NCBI GenBank assembly: GCA_046349635.1
Contig: JAXMBX010000006.1
Coordinates: 1-64,000 of the forward strand
Direction: 5' to 3'
Length of the DNA: 64,000 nt
From: JAXMBX01 sp046349635
Lineage (GTDB): Bacteria > Planctomycetota > Planctomycetia > Planctomycetales > Planctomycetaceae
The notes under the pieces: generated by a model
Seen by the model: only the letters and a program-made list of their open reading frames with translations
The model's database searches: none
What the model was told of the DNA's origin: nothing
Translations under genes and position numbers: made by a program
In this document: piece by piece, positions 46,828 through 58,558 of the stretch
How positions within the stretch are numbered: the stretch's first letter is position 1
Layout: each line of letters starts with the position of its first letter

Positions 46828-48308
46828 CGCGAGCGATTTTCAGTCTCTCCGCGACGCATTGGTGGTCCGTCCTGGGCTGGACGATCTGGAGTTACTTCTG
46901 GATCGGGCTGGCGGAATTCCTGCTCGTGCTCCCGTTCTATCTGCTCCTCCGCCGTCGTTTGCCGGAACTTCGCTACAACGTCCTCCTGCTGTGGATGGCG
47001 TTGCTCTGCATAACTCCGCTTTTTCTCCTCGCACGGGTCAGTCAATCCCTTCCCGCGCCAGTTCTACCTGTGATCAGCGCGAATACTGTTCCTGCGGTTG
47101 CGGTCGTCCCGCCGGCGACAATTCGCCCTGAACCTCCCGATTCCATTCCCAACGTGATCCCCCCTGATCGGAAGCTCAATTCCATTCCCACGCTGATCGT
47201 CCCGGATCAAGCGATCAGCAGGATGCCCGGTGCGAATCGACCCAGGAATGGGAGCACTCCCGCAGTCCCCTTCCCTCAGATTCAGATTTTCCCCCTTTCT
47301 CCCGGCGATTCCGCATCCACTATTGAGCATGTGGTCTCACCTTGGATTGCTGCCCTCATCCCGTGGCTTCCGTTGCTCTGGATGTTGGGGGTCGTGTTCT
47401 CCTTTCTGCTGATCGGGTTCGGCCTGGTCGGAGCGGAACGTTTCCGTCGTCAGGCCACGATTCTCACTTCCGGCCCACTGTATGAGCGTTGCGCCGAACT
47501 CGCGGCCCGGTTGCAGATCCGGGGAAAAGTCCTCGTCGCCTTGTGCGACTGTATCGCCACACCCATTCTGCTGGGGATCTGGCGGCCATTGATTCTTCTG
47601 CCGTTGGCGGCGGAAACGGGCTGGCCTCCCGACCAGCTCGACATGATCCTGCTGCACGAACTGGCCCACGTGCGGCGGTTTGATAACTTCGTGCATCTCC
47701 TGCAGCGTCTCGCTGAAGGGCTGCTCTTCTTTCAGCCGGCAGTCTGGATTCTGTCCCGCTGGATTTCCCTGGAGCGGGAACACTGCTGCGACTCGCTTGT
47801 GGTCCGGGCGACAGGTCGGCCGCAGGAGTATGCCCGCACGCTTGCCCGGTTGGCATTGGGAGAGCCGTTTCCATCGAATCTTGCCCCTTCGTCGGCCATG
47901 GCGCAGAGCCATCTGTTGACCCGCATCCGCCGTATTCTGAATCAGGAGCAACCGCTGCAGGTCTCGCGGGGGACGTTGGGGATTGCCTCCGCCTGCCTGT
48001 TCCTGGCGCTGCTGATCGTCGGTGCCCTTAATGCGCGTGAAATCTCTCTGCCGGCCGCTCAAGAGGAAGCTGCGGCAAATCAAAAACTGACGGATCAACA
48101 ATCCGCGGCAAAACAATCAGAACCGATCAAAGTCCCGGTTCCGGAGGCCACCCTCCCCACCGTCTGGATCCAGGTTGTGGACGTCGCCAATGTTCCCATT
48201 CCGGGTGTGCAGGTGGAAATGCTGGACTCGAAGCGGCAAAGCATCCTGCAGTCCCAGAGCGATGAGAAAGGCTGGATCGCAATTCCGCCGCGGAAGTGCA
48301 TCGGTTGA
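46824..48308 (+). CDS. BlaR1-like M56 family membrane metallopeptidase
   Basis: This 494-residue protein has N-terminal helices (FWIGLAEFLLVLPFYLLL, LLLWMALLCITPLFLLAR), a Pro-rich loop, two more helices, and the cytoplasmic M56 zinc motif H278-ELAH with the third-ligand block E317-REHCCD. After a last helix at about 390-408 the chain enters a carboxypeptidase-regulatory-like beta domain (WIQVVDVANVPIPGVQVEMLDSKRQ). It stops at TGA 48306. The same frame reopens at 48339 with continuing similarity, so the true protein probably extends to 51137. It would sense an external signal and inactivate the BlaI repressor. Confidence 0.9.
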   Translation: MTRAIFSLSATHWWSVLGWTIWSYFWIGLAEFLLVLPFYLLLRRRLPELRYNVLLLWMALLCITPLFLLARVSQSLPAPVLPVISANTVPAVAVVPPATIRPEPPDSIPNVIPPDRKLNSIPTLIVPDQAISRMPGANRPRNGSTPAVPFPQIQIFPLSPGDSASTIEHVVSPWIAALIPWLPLLWMLGVVFSFLLIGFGLVGAERFRRQATILTSGPLYERCAELAARLQIRGKVLVALCDCIATPILLGIWRPLILLPLAAETGWPPDQLDMILLHELAHVRRFDNFVHLLQRLAEGLLFFQPAVWILSRWISLEREHCCDSLVVRATGRPQEYARTLARLALGEPFPSNLAPSSAMAQSHLLTRIRRILNQEQPLQVSRGTLGIASACLFLALLIVGALNAREISLPAAQEEAAANQKLTDQQSAAKQSEPIKVPVPEATLPTVWIQVVDVANVPIPGVQVEMLDSKRQSILQSQSDEKGWIAIPPRKCIG

Positions 48309-48338
48309 CCCTCAAAAAAGGGTTACCTGACGATCAAA

Positions 48339-51137
48339 ATGTCCGATGTTCTCCGCAAATTCCCCCAACGCTTCGTCACCCAGCAGATCCCCGGACAGCG
48401 CCCCAGCCTGGTAAAAGTCAGTCTGGCGACCATGACCGTCGAAATGATGGGTTGCGGCACGCTCGTTGCGAGAGTCCTCGGCCCGGATGGAAAGCCCGCT
48501 CCGCATGTCCCAGTCGAGCTCGCAAATTATTTTTCGACGAATCTGCTGGACAGAAGTTTCAAACGGGTGTTCAGCGTTTCCGATGCACACGGGGTCGCCA
48601 TCTTTCGCAATCTTCGGGAGGGGCTGTTATCCGTCAGCTATCCCGCCGGCGATCCCTCCAGTCTGGGGCGAAATGTTCTGGCCGATCTGACTCCCCAGCA
48701 ACGGGCCGATGGCGCGGCGTGGATTGAAAGCCACAAATTGCCTTACCCCGGCCTGCGCTGGAGCCAGACCATGTTCCTCCAGGATGCGGACATGCCCGGC
48801 CTGACCATCGATCTTTCAGAGTGCAAATCATCTTTGTCCGGTCAGGTCATCGACTCGAAAGGTCAGGCCGTGCCGGATCTGCTGGTCTGTCTCAATCACA
48901 TCTCTACGCCTGATCGTGAAGACATCGATCCGCTTCCCTTCGACCGGTTGATGCGCAAATTCGTCGAGCGAAAACATCCTGATATCAGCAGTTACTTCAA
49001 GGACGACACGATCGTCGACGTGAATGGTGCTTCTCTCAAGTCGGATCGAGAGGGGAAGTTCCAGTTTTCCGGTATCAGACAGGGTAAATCCAAGCTCAGC
49101 GTTTATCGACGGGTTCCTACCGCGACTGGTCCCTTTGCCGGGATGTTTGAACGGGAGGTTCTCGTCAAGGAAGAATACCTCACACTTGAACCGAATAAGC
49201 CGCTCACGGACCTCGAAATCAGGCTCCCGGATTTGCCGGTGGCACCTCCAGTAATTCCGGTCCCCAGAAGATCTCTTCCGCAAGATTCGCTGGACAATGA
49301 CGCGCAACAGAAAATCGACAAGCCTGGTTTCAAGACCATTACCGCGCGCGTTGTGGACAGCAAAGGGAAGCCGGTCCCGAATGCTGAGGTGAAACTCACG
49401 TGGCACGAAAAAAATGACAAAAGTCTTATCAAAAATTGGTCGGACCAGCGTGAATCAGTCCAAGGAACTGACACTCAGGGGCGGTTCTCCCTCACGACCC
49501 GACTGGGCTCGCCTCCCGTCGACAATGTCCATGTGTCAATCAAAGTTCCCGACTATGTCTTCCAGTTGGGTGTGCTTGATCTTACTCGGAACGAAAAACA
49601 GGAACTCCAGAAATTTACGGTCCTTCGCCCTGCGAAAATAGTCGCCCGCGTGAAGGGATCAAACGGTAAGCCTGTTTATCGGGCTCCCTTTGCTAGTTGT
49701 TCCGTTTCTGATTTTGGGGATGGTCCAGAAATCTATCACGGTAAACAACAATCGTCCTCTGATGACGGCGCTGTCGAAGTGACGAATGTCTCTCCGGGTG
49801 ATGTCACATTGTGCCATTCTTCGGGAGGAGAGTCGCGGTTGGGCGGACGACGTTGCATTATCCCTCAGAATCCGTGGAATCGCCCTGTAAAGCACAGGTT
49901 TTGGGTTCAGCACATGAGCTTGCGGGAAGGAGAAACGAGACACCTGGACATCGACTTTTCGATCTGCACTGGCGGTATTCGTGGGCGTCTTGTCGATCAG
50001 GACAATCGCCCAGTCGTCGGCAAGAGTCTGAATCTCGAGTATTCCCCTCCTCCAGAAGCAAATGGGAAGTCCAATTCCTTTCAGCCCGCCAGTTATGTTG
50101 TTGGCAGTACCGACTCTGATGGAAAGTTTGAGATTTCAGGACTCCAGCCGGGCACATACAAAGTCCATGCCTCGGAACCTTACTCGAACAATCGGGACGC
50201 TATTTCTCCTCCGGTGACTGTTGAAGTGACTGGCGATAAAGCGGTCGAGTTTGATCTCAAGGCGACGTTGCCTGCTGCGCAGGATGTCGATGCAAAAGGC
50301 GGGCCACTCCCCGCTCAGGTTGGACCCGCCCGGGACACTCGTCTCCCTCTTACACCGCTTTCACCTGAACCGAACCGTGTTATCGAATCCCGTTCCGTAC
50401 CGCGTGCTTTGAACGCACCGAAGGAACTGCACCTCACGGTTCTCGGGGTCGATAAGAAACCGCTCCCCGATGCTCTGATCGCAGTCCTCTTCAAATCCAC
50501 TGAGCGCTCTCTGGAGCGGACGCATTACGCCGTCTCCAATGCGCAGGGCGAGATCACCATGAACTTCCCTGATGAAGGGCTTGTGAATCTGGTTTATCCC
50601 GTCTGGCTGGGACCTCCCGGGATGGGACTTGACCCTGCAGACCCTGACACGTTCAAGTTCGAACAGAACCTTCGCCGCGTCTTGGGAACCAGCTTTAGAT
50701 CTCTCGCGGAGCATTTTCCCGTGAAAGACATCCTCTATGCGAAGATGATCGAGATGAGGAATAAGCAGACGACACGGTGCACGATCGATCTTTCCGACTG
50801 TCGTACACCGGCCACGCTCCGTTTTGTCGATGACTCGAACAAGCCTTTGAAGCCCCAGTTTTTGCAACTCCGCCCGGAATTCAACAAGCTGGTGCCTCAC
50901 ATCGACGCCATGTTTGACAGGTCAAGTTTCTTCTACCCTCTGTCGCTCAAGATCGGAAATGATGGCGTCCTCACGCTGGGAAAAATGAATCCGGGTGCGT
51001 TTCTGATTTCCTGGGAGGATCCGCAGCAGCATTCACCGCACTCGATTCCTTTGTCCGTCAGAGAGAACAAACCTCTCGACCTCACCTTGAAAATCAAGCA
51101 CCAGCCTCAGATTGAGGTCTCCCCTACACCACCGTGA
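48339..51137 (+). CDS. carboxypeptidase-regulatory-like repeat protein, probable C-terminal part of the M56 sensor
   Basis: This 932-codon frame has no signal peptide or good ribosome-binding site at its first ATG. At least six Ig-like modules of the CarboxypepD_reg type start near residues 38 (LVARVLGPDGKPAPHVPVEL), 161 (LSGQVIDSKGQAVPDLLV), 331 (ITARVVDSKGKPVPNAEV), 432 (IVARVKGSNGKPVYR), 545 (IRGRLVDQDNRPVVGK) and 696 (LHLTVLGVDKKPLPDA). It lies in the same frame as the M56 gene and only 30 bases after its stop. Two compensating indels near 48285 and 48320 would join them (EVHRLTLKKGYLTIKMSDV). It would be the extracellular sensing region. Confidence 0.75.
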   Translation: MSDVLRKFPQRFVTQQIPGQRPSLVKVSLATMTVEMMGCGTLVARVLGPDGKPAPHVPVELANYFSTNLLDRSFKRVFSVSDAHGVAIFRNLREGLLSVSYPAGDPSSLGRNVLADLTPQQRADGAAWIESHKLPYPGLRWSQTMFLQDADMPGLTIDLSECKSSLSGQVIDSKGQAVPDLLVCLNHISTPDREDIDPLPFDRLMRKFVERKHPDISSYFKDDTIVDVNGASLKSDREGKFQFSGIRQGKSKLSVYRRVPTATGPFAGMFEREVLVKEEYLTLEPNKPLTDLEIRLPDLPVAPPVIPVPRRSLPQDSLDNDAQQKIDKPGFKTITARVVDSKGKPVPNAEVKLTWHEKNDKSLIKNWSDQRESVQGTDTQGRFSLTTRLGSPPVDNVHVSIKVPDYVFQLGVLDLTRNEKQELQKFTVLRPAKIVARVKGSNGKPVYRAPFASCSVSDFGDGPEIYHGKQQSSSDDGAVEVTNVSPGDVTLCHSSGGESRLGGRRCIIPQNPWNRPVKHRFWVQHMSLREGETRHLDIDFSICTGGIRGRLVDQDNRPVVGKSLNLEYSPPPEANGKSNSFQPASYVVGSTDSDGKFEISGLQPGTYKVHASEPYSNNRDAISPPVTVEVTGDKAVEFDLKATLPAAQDVDAKGGPLPAQVGPARDTRLPLTPLSPEPNRVIESRSVPRALNAPKELHLTVLGVDKKPLPDALIAVLFKSTERSLERTHYAVSNAQGEITMNFPDEGLVNLVYPVWLGPPGMGLDPADPDTFKFEQNLRRVLGTSFRSLAEHFPVKDILYAKMIEMRNKQTTRCTIDLSDCRTPATLRFVDDSNKPLKPQFLQLRPEFNKLVPHIDAMFDRSSFFYPLSLKIGNDGVLTLGKMNPGAFLISWEDPQQHSPHSIPLSVRENKPLDLTLKIKHQPQIEVSPTPP

Positions 51138-51278
51138 AACCGTAACGGACAGTGAGTGGCAGACGGTATCTCACCTTCTATCAGTATCAGGATTGCGTAA
51201 CCGTGCCTTCTGACTAACCCCAAGCGGCAGCGTGAGGGTTCTCGATCAGTCAATCACGCAACCAGAGGCGGAACCGCC

Positions 51279-52753
<1,475 letters not shown>

Positions 52754-52758
52754 GTTAT

Positions 52759-55700
52759 TTATTCCTTGGTCACTGCTTCGTCGAGATTCAACAGCAGATT
52801 GGAAATCATAGTCAGAGCCGCCATCTCCCCGACGTCCTGCGCAGCGGGAGCGGGGGTTTCGCCGTAAGACAGCAACTTCTTGGCTGCGTCCACATTGTTC
52901 TGATATTCCGCGAGGTGCATGTAGTAGACGTTCTGCAGGACCTGGCGTTCCTGATCGGTGGGACGGCGGCAGGTCACGAGGCGGAAGCCATACGCGAGTC
53001 GATCGTTGGGGGTCGCTCCCCCTTCTTTCAACAGGCGTCCCGCCATTGCGCGGGCTGCTTCCATGAACTGCACGTCATTCATCATGACGAGGGCTTGCAG
53101 GGGGGTGTTGGTCCGTGCGCGGCGCACGGTGCAGTTTTCCCGCGAAGGGGCGTCAAAGGTCAGCATGGAAGGAGGGGGACAGGTCCGCTTCCAGAAGGTG
53201 TACATGCTGCGGCGATAGAGTGCCTGGCCGTGGTCCTGCTTGAACTCGCGGGTATTGCTCCCCACGAAGGCGATCGCTTCCCAGACCCCTTCGGGCTGGT
53301 AGGTTTTGACACTCTTGCCGCCGAGGTGTTCCACGAGCAGGCCGCTGTTGTAGAGGGCGGTATCCCGCAGCACTTCCGCGTCCATCCGGAAGCGGGGGCC
53401 CCGGGTCAGCAGGTCGTTGGAGGGATCCTTCTGGATCAGTTCGGGCGTGGCGTGGGAGGACTGTTGATAGACGTAGGACATGACGATCATCTTCTGGAAG
53501 TCCTTGACGTTCCAGCCTGTCGCGATGAACTGCGTGGCGAGCCAATCGAGGAGTTCCGGATGTTTCGGGCGTTCTCCCTGCGAACCGAAGTCTTCCGCTG
53601 TCTTGACGATTCCCGCACCGAAGTATTGCTGCCAGTAGCGGTTGACGATGACCCGCGCGGTCAACGGGTGCTGTGAGGAGACAAGCCAGCGGGCCAGCCC
53701 CAGGCGGTTTTTGGGGAGTTCCGCGGGCAGCGGGGGAAGAACCGCCGGCGTGTTGGCCGTCACTTTTTCCCCGTGTTTGTCATAGGCCCCGCGAATGAGG
53801 ACGAATGTGTCGCGCGGCTGGTTCATCTCGGAGAACACCATCGTCGCGGGGACGGTGTCGTCGATCATTTTTCGATCCGCCGCGAGTTTCTCCAGCTTCT
53901 GGTTTAAAGGAGCGAGGATGGGCCGCGTCTGCAACGCGACGTATCGCAGGAAATAGTCGCGGACTTTCTTCTCTTTGGCTGCGCGGTCTTTCTTGGCGGC
54001 AGCTTCTGCTTCCGCCTGCTTGGGATCAACGGGAGGATTCGCGGTTGGAGCAGTGGCAGTCGCGGCCGCAGCAGGGGAACAGCCGGGGCCGCCGGTTTCT
54101 GCTGGGCCGCCGCGAGTTGTTCGGCTTCTTTTTTCTTCTCCGCCAGCAATGCGACCACCGTGGAGTGAATGTCCTCCGGGGCTTTCAGCCTGGTGAGCGT
54201 TGCTTCGTACTTCATCCATGCGGCGAGGGATTCAAACCCGCTTTCAGTGCCTTGAGGGCCGCGTGAGACAATACCCATTTTGTCCCAATGGGCGGTTCCG
54301 TCATGTTGAGTGAAGGCAACGCCGTCGATCTGGTTCCCTTCCTTGAAACCGACCCGGGCCGCATCGATTTCCAGGCGAACCCACTTTCCTTTCTCGGGAA
54401 GCGGCCCCATCTTGATCCGGCTGACGGTATCGGGCACACCCCAGGGAATCAGGTCTTCACCCCAGACCACGCGGTGCTCCCAGTCCTTGGCGTGAAACTG
54501 CAGCATGATCTCACGGGGGGGATTCTTGGGGTCGAGATAGACATACGCGAAAAACTTGTCCCCTTCGCCGACGATCAGGGGTTGTTTCGCATCGGTGAAG
54601 AAGTGCTGCTTCAAACCCTGGGCGGTTCCGTGATGGGATTTCTTCCCGCTCAGGACGGGGTGGTTGTCTCCGGAGACGAATTCCCAGGGAATCTCGCCCT
54701 GGGGCTTGGCGCCAGCCGGCAGTTCATCCTCGACCCACACATATTCCCGCATCTCTCCGGTCAGGCCTTTGCCGGCGAGTGGTTCGACGTACGGAGTCTT
54801 CTCGATGACGTCGACAATCTGTTTCTCAATGCTTGCGGCCTCGGTTCCGAGGTCGTTCAGCTTCTTTTCCGTCATCGCATCAGGGAGTTTCAGGGAGGGT
54901 GCCGGAAGCAGCACATTCCCGTCCATCGGCGCATCGGTGTTGGAGTTAAAGAACGCATACATCCGATAGAAATCTTTTTGCGAGATCGGATCGTACTTGT
55001 GGTCGTGGCAGACGGAGCAGCCCATCGTCAGGCCCAGCCAGACCGTGCTGGTGGTCTCGACCCGATCCACGGCGTACCGCACGCGGACTTCTTCGTCGAT
55101 CGAGCCCCCTTCGCCGGTGGAGATATTGCAGCGATTGAAGCCAGTCGCGATCTGCTGGTCGCGCGTGGCATTCGGGAGGAGATCCCCGGCCAACTGGTTC
55201 ACGGTGAATTCATTGAAGGGAAGATTCTGGTTGAAGGCCCGGATGACCCATTCGCGGTACGGCCACAGGGAGCGTTCGTTATCCAGGTGGAGGCCGTGCG
55301 TGTCACCGTACCGTGCGGCATCGAGCCAGTAGCGGGCCATGTGTTCCCCGTATCGCGGGGAGGAGAGCAGGCGGTCGACCAGTCGTTCGTAGGCCTGCGG
55401 GGAAGTATCCGCCAGGAACGCATCCACCTCGGCGATTGTGGGAGGCAAACCGGTCAGATCGTAAGTGACCCGCCGGATCAAAGTTGTCTTGTCCGCCAAG
55501 GGTGAGGGTTTCAGACCTTCCTGCTCCAGGCGTTTCAACCAGAAACGGTCGATGGGAGTTTTGACCAGTTCTTCACGCTGCACCTGCGGAGGCTGCGGTT
55601 GCTTCGGAGGGATGAACGCCCAATGCTGGGTGACTTCGGCACCCTGATCGATCCACTGCTTGATCAGGTCGATCTGTTGCGGGGTCAATGTCCGTCCAGA

Positions 55701-56021
55701 ATCGGGGGGTGGCATTTTCGTGCTGGCGTCGCTGGTGGTCAGGCGACGAAGCAGTTCACTTTCGGCACTCTTGCCGGGAACAACCGCCGCGGATCCGGAC
55801 TCCCCTTTCGCGAGAATCCCATCCCGAGTATCCAGTCGGAGGCCCGCCTTGCGTTCGTTTTCATCGAATCCGTGACACTTGAAGCAGGTGTCGGAGAGGA
55901 TCGGCCGGATCTGGCGGTCGAAGCTGATTTTCGGACCGGCGGCGCGGACCGTCGGGGCGAAACTGACTCCCAGGATCAGGAAACCAATGGATAGGGAACG
56001 GCACAGGGGGGAACGAATCAT
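52759..56021 (-). CDS. planctomycete cytochrome PSCyt1-DUF1549-DUF1553 protein, one frameshift
   Basis: Two overlapping frames (56021 to about 54080, and 54080 to 52759) form one protein of about 1085 residues. It has a signal peptide (SLSIGFLILGVSFAPTVRA), PSCyt1 haem motif CFKCHG with NERKAGLRLDTRDG, then DUF1549 with LTGLPPTIAEVDAFLADTSPQAYERLVDRLL and a second haem motif CSVCHDHKYDP. A central domain resembling a carbohydrate-binding module follows (SGKKSHHGTAQGLKQHFF), then DUF1553 (FGAGIVKTAEDFGSQGERPKHPELLDWLA, LTFDAPSRENCTVRR). The frameshift is in a CCCC/GCT run within an Ala/Pro linker. The start has GAGG upstream. It is exported and coupled to DUF1501. Confidence 0.9.
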
Positions 56022-56250
56022 GAACAATCCTCAACCGGCGGGATCTCGCTCACAAACGGGTATGTTTGCGACAAGACGGAATGATGGCTTTTTCAGGTAG
56101 GACACATCAATTTTGAGGCATGAATTCCCGTTCGGCAATATGTCCTGACGCTAAATTCACCCGATTGGGAGAAATCCCTATCCGTTTCGAGGGTTGTGGC
56201 GACAGTTGGACGCGAGAAATGCGGAAAAATCCTGCCCTAAATGGTCGACT

Positions 56251-57384
56251 TCAGCGCAGTCTCACCGCGCCCGGATGGACCCACTCGTCCCAGGTGGCAT
56301 CGTACCCCTCATAGTGGATCAGGTGCAGCCCGTACCACGCCTTGAGCACGGTCCCCGGGTACCACTTTTTGTCGTTGCTCCAGAGGATCTGGACCTTGTC
56401 TCCGGAGGCGAACTGGTGAGGGGCATAAGGTCGGATTCGCTCCGGGCCGACCCATTCGTCCCAGGAGTCATCGTAATTGGTGTAGTGGACCTTGGACTGA
56501 TGCCCGTTTGTCTCCAGAATCTTCGCCTTGTACCACTTCTGCTTGTATTCCACTTCCACCCGGGCCCCCTCCCCTGCTTTCTTGTCCCGCTGGACGGTGG
56601 CCAGTCTGGTAGTCAGGGGGAATCCTGTGCTTCCCCGGTACATCGATTTCTGTCCTTCGACGAAGGCCAGCTCGAGTTCGCAATACTCCCCCATCTCTTT
56701 CAGGGTGATGATCTTGTCGCCGTTCAGGTCCACATTGGGATCTCCCCGCAGGGCGGACAGGACACTGTCGCTGAACGTCCAGTTTCCGGTCGAAGAGTTG
56801 TGTGAATACGAAGAGGTGATGACTGCATAGGAGACATCGGAGTCCTTGTGCTTGAGGGCCAGATCGTACAGCGCCCCGGAATGACAACAATCCGCCAGGA
56901 GCAGCACGCGGTCCCCGTTAAAGTGGCTCTCGATCATCGAGAAGACGCTCGGGACTCCCCAGGCACTGTTGCTTTTTGAGGCGGCATCGTAGTTGGCGAA
57001 CCAGGTCTGGCCGCTTTCCCGATCCCGGTAGCCATGCCCGCAGAAATAAAAGACCAGCAGATCCCCTTCCTGCGTCCTGTCGAGGAGTTTTTTAAACTCC
57101 TGCTCAATCCGTTTTTTCGTGGCGGCGGAGTCCTGCAGATAGATGATCTGTCCCTGGGGTACTCCCGCGTTGCTGAAATATTTGACCAGTTGCTCGTCGC
57201 GGCGATTCTTTTTCGCAGCGGGGAACGGACTCCAGTATTCCGGATGCTCCCACTCCAGCAGGCCCGCCACGAAGACCCAGGTCCGTTTCGGCGTCCAGTC
57301 CAACGGCTCTTCCGCTTGCGCTAATGAACTGCCCAGGATGATCGACAGAGACGCGAGACAGACGATTGGGCGGAGATAAGTCAT
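56251..57384 (-). CDS. secreted caspase-like (C14) protein with EF-hand and two tudor-knot domains
   Basis: This 377-residue protein has a signal peptide (MTYLRPIVCLASLSIILGSSLAQA). A caspase-type domain covers about 34-200 with the catalytic His H117 in FYFCGHGY and Cys C167 in LLLADCCHSG. An EF-hand loop D219-LNGDKIITLKE-230 has all ligand positions. Two related C-terminal modules follow, 272-319 and 328-377, each with a KWYxAxIL/GTVL strand and a final DxxWDEWV, matching the tudor-knot (chromo-barrel) pattern. Metacaspases need calcium and cut after Arg/Lys, which would fit the EF-hand, but this is inferred. The gene is divergent from rraA-like and stands alone. Confidence 0.88.
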   Translation of the reverse strand: MTYLRPIVCLASLSIILGSSLAQAEEPLDWTPKRTWVFVAGLLEWEHPEYWSPFPAAKKNRRDEQLVKYFSNAGVPQGQIIYLQDSAATKKRIEQEFKKLLDRTQEGDLLVFYFCGHGYRDRESGQTWFANYDAASKSNSAWGVPSVFSMIESHFNGDRVLLLADCCHSGALYDLALKHKDSDVSYAVITSSYSHNSSTGNWTFSDSVLSALRGDPNVDLNGDKIITLKEMGEYCELELAFVEGQKSMYRGSTGFPLTTRLATVQRDKKAGEGARVEVEYKQKWYKAKILETNGHQSKVHYTNYDDSWDEWVGPERIRPYAPHQFASGDKVQILWSNDKKWYPGTVLKAWYGLHLIHYEGYDATWDEWVHPGAVRLR

Positions 57385-57627
57385 GAGATTTCCCGGCCAC
57401 TGCTTGATGCGTGTGGCGCTGAACGTCAGGATGGATGCGTTAGAGCTTGTCAAAAAGTAGCTCCAGACGAAGTGCGGTTTCTTGAAATCTGCAGATCCCG
57501 CGCGATCATCAACCGCATTTCGCCAGGAGATTTGATTCTCCTTGAAAGTATCATCCGTTCATTCCCGCGACGAGCCGACTTTTGCTGGTCGCGTTGTTCA
57601 AAGCCCCTGGTTCAGCCCGGAAACACT

Positions 57628-58303
57628 ATGTCGTCGCTCCATTCATCCACTCCGGAAAAACTCACCCTTCCGATGTTGCGGGAAGTCCTGTCCGTTCCCC
57701 TGCTGTGCGATTCTCTCGACGCCGCGGGTTACCGGCATCAGGCTCCGCGGTTGCCGATTGGGGCGGTGACGTTGCCGGATCTGTTTCTCCTGGGACGGGC
57801 GAAGACAACCCTGTGGGCCGATATGGCGCACGAAGATCCGGAACCTTACAAACTGGAACTGGCGGCGGTTGATTCCTGTCGTCCGGACGATGTGTTCGTG
57901 TGTGCTGCCGCAGGTTCCAATCGCTCCGGCATCTGGGGAACTTCTCTCCCAGGCGCGGAATGCGGGCTGCATTGGTGCGATTGTCGATGGAAGCGTGCGC
58001 GACGTCGCTAAGATGCAGGGGCTCGGCTTTCCCGTGTTTGCTCGCGGGATGAATCCCTACGACAGCAAGAATCGTCAGCGGGTGATTGATTTCGACGTCC
58101 CGATTGAGCTGGACGGGGTCGCTATTCATCCCGGCGATCTCATCGCCGCCGACCGGGACGGGATAGTGATCGTCCCTCAAGACGTCGAGAAGCAGGTGGT
58201 GGCCGCCGCGTGGCAAAAAGCGCACGCCGAAAATCAGGTCCGGGATGCGATTCGCGAGGGGATGTCGGCGACGGAGGCGTTCAGGACGTTTGGGGTACTA
58301 TAG
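57628..58303 (+). CDS. RraA/HMG aldolase-type family protein, one frameshift
   Basis: Start ATG 57628 gives MSSLHSSTPEKLTLPMLREVL. The frame breaks near 57937 where GGGG should probably be GGGGG. Repaired, it reads GIWGELLSQARNAGCIGAIVDGSVRDVAKMQGLGFPVFARGMNPYD, the defining RraA/4-hydroxy-4-methyl-2-oxoglutarate aldolase block with the G-x-x-x-G-E-L and the R-D metal/substrate pair. The total is about 225 residues, normal for the family. It could be an aldolase of keto acids; the RNase E-inhibitor role of E. coli RraA is less likely given sequence type. It ends convergently with the Rdx gene (6-base overlap). Confidence 0.87.
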
Positions 58304-58558
58304 AAGATTGCGTGCGCGGATGCGGCGTTCGATCTCTTGCGGCGTGATATTGGTCCCGAATCCGATCCAGCCGAGCCAGCCGTTGTCGGTCCAGCGATTG
58401 TAGATCACATCGTTATCGAGCCGGATTCGAAAAGTTCCCCACATTCCGGGATGGATTTCGCTTTCCAGCCCCAAAGTCTTCTGGAGATGCTCCGCCACTT
58501 CTCGCGCCGGTTCCGCAAAGTGGCACAGGCTGCAATACTCGATCCGTACCCGACTCAT
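58298..58558 (-). CDS. Rdx/SelW-like thioredoxin-fold protein
   Basis: This 86-residue protein begins VRIEYCSLCHFAEPAREVAEHL, giving the redox motif C9-x-x-C12 typical of the SelW/Rdx family in which the first Cys is sometimes selenocysteine. The middle (IHPGMWGTFRIRLDNDVIYNRW) fits the family. It probably reduces or senses disulphides. Its start overlaps the stop of the DinB-like gene as ATGA. Confidence 0.85.
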   Translation of the reverse strand: MSRVRIEYCSLCHFAEPAREVAEHLQKTLGLESEIHPGMWGTFRIRLDNDVIYNRWTDNGWLGWIGFGTNITPQEIERRIRARNLL

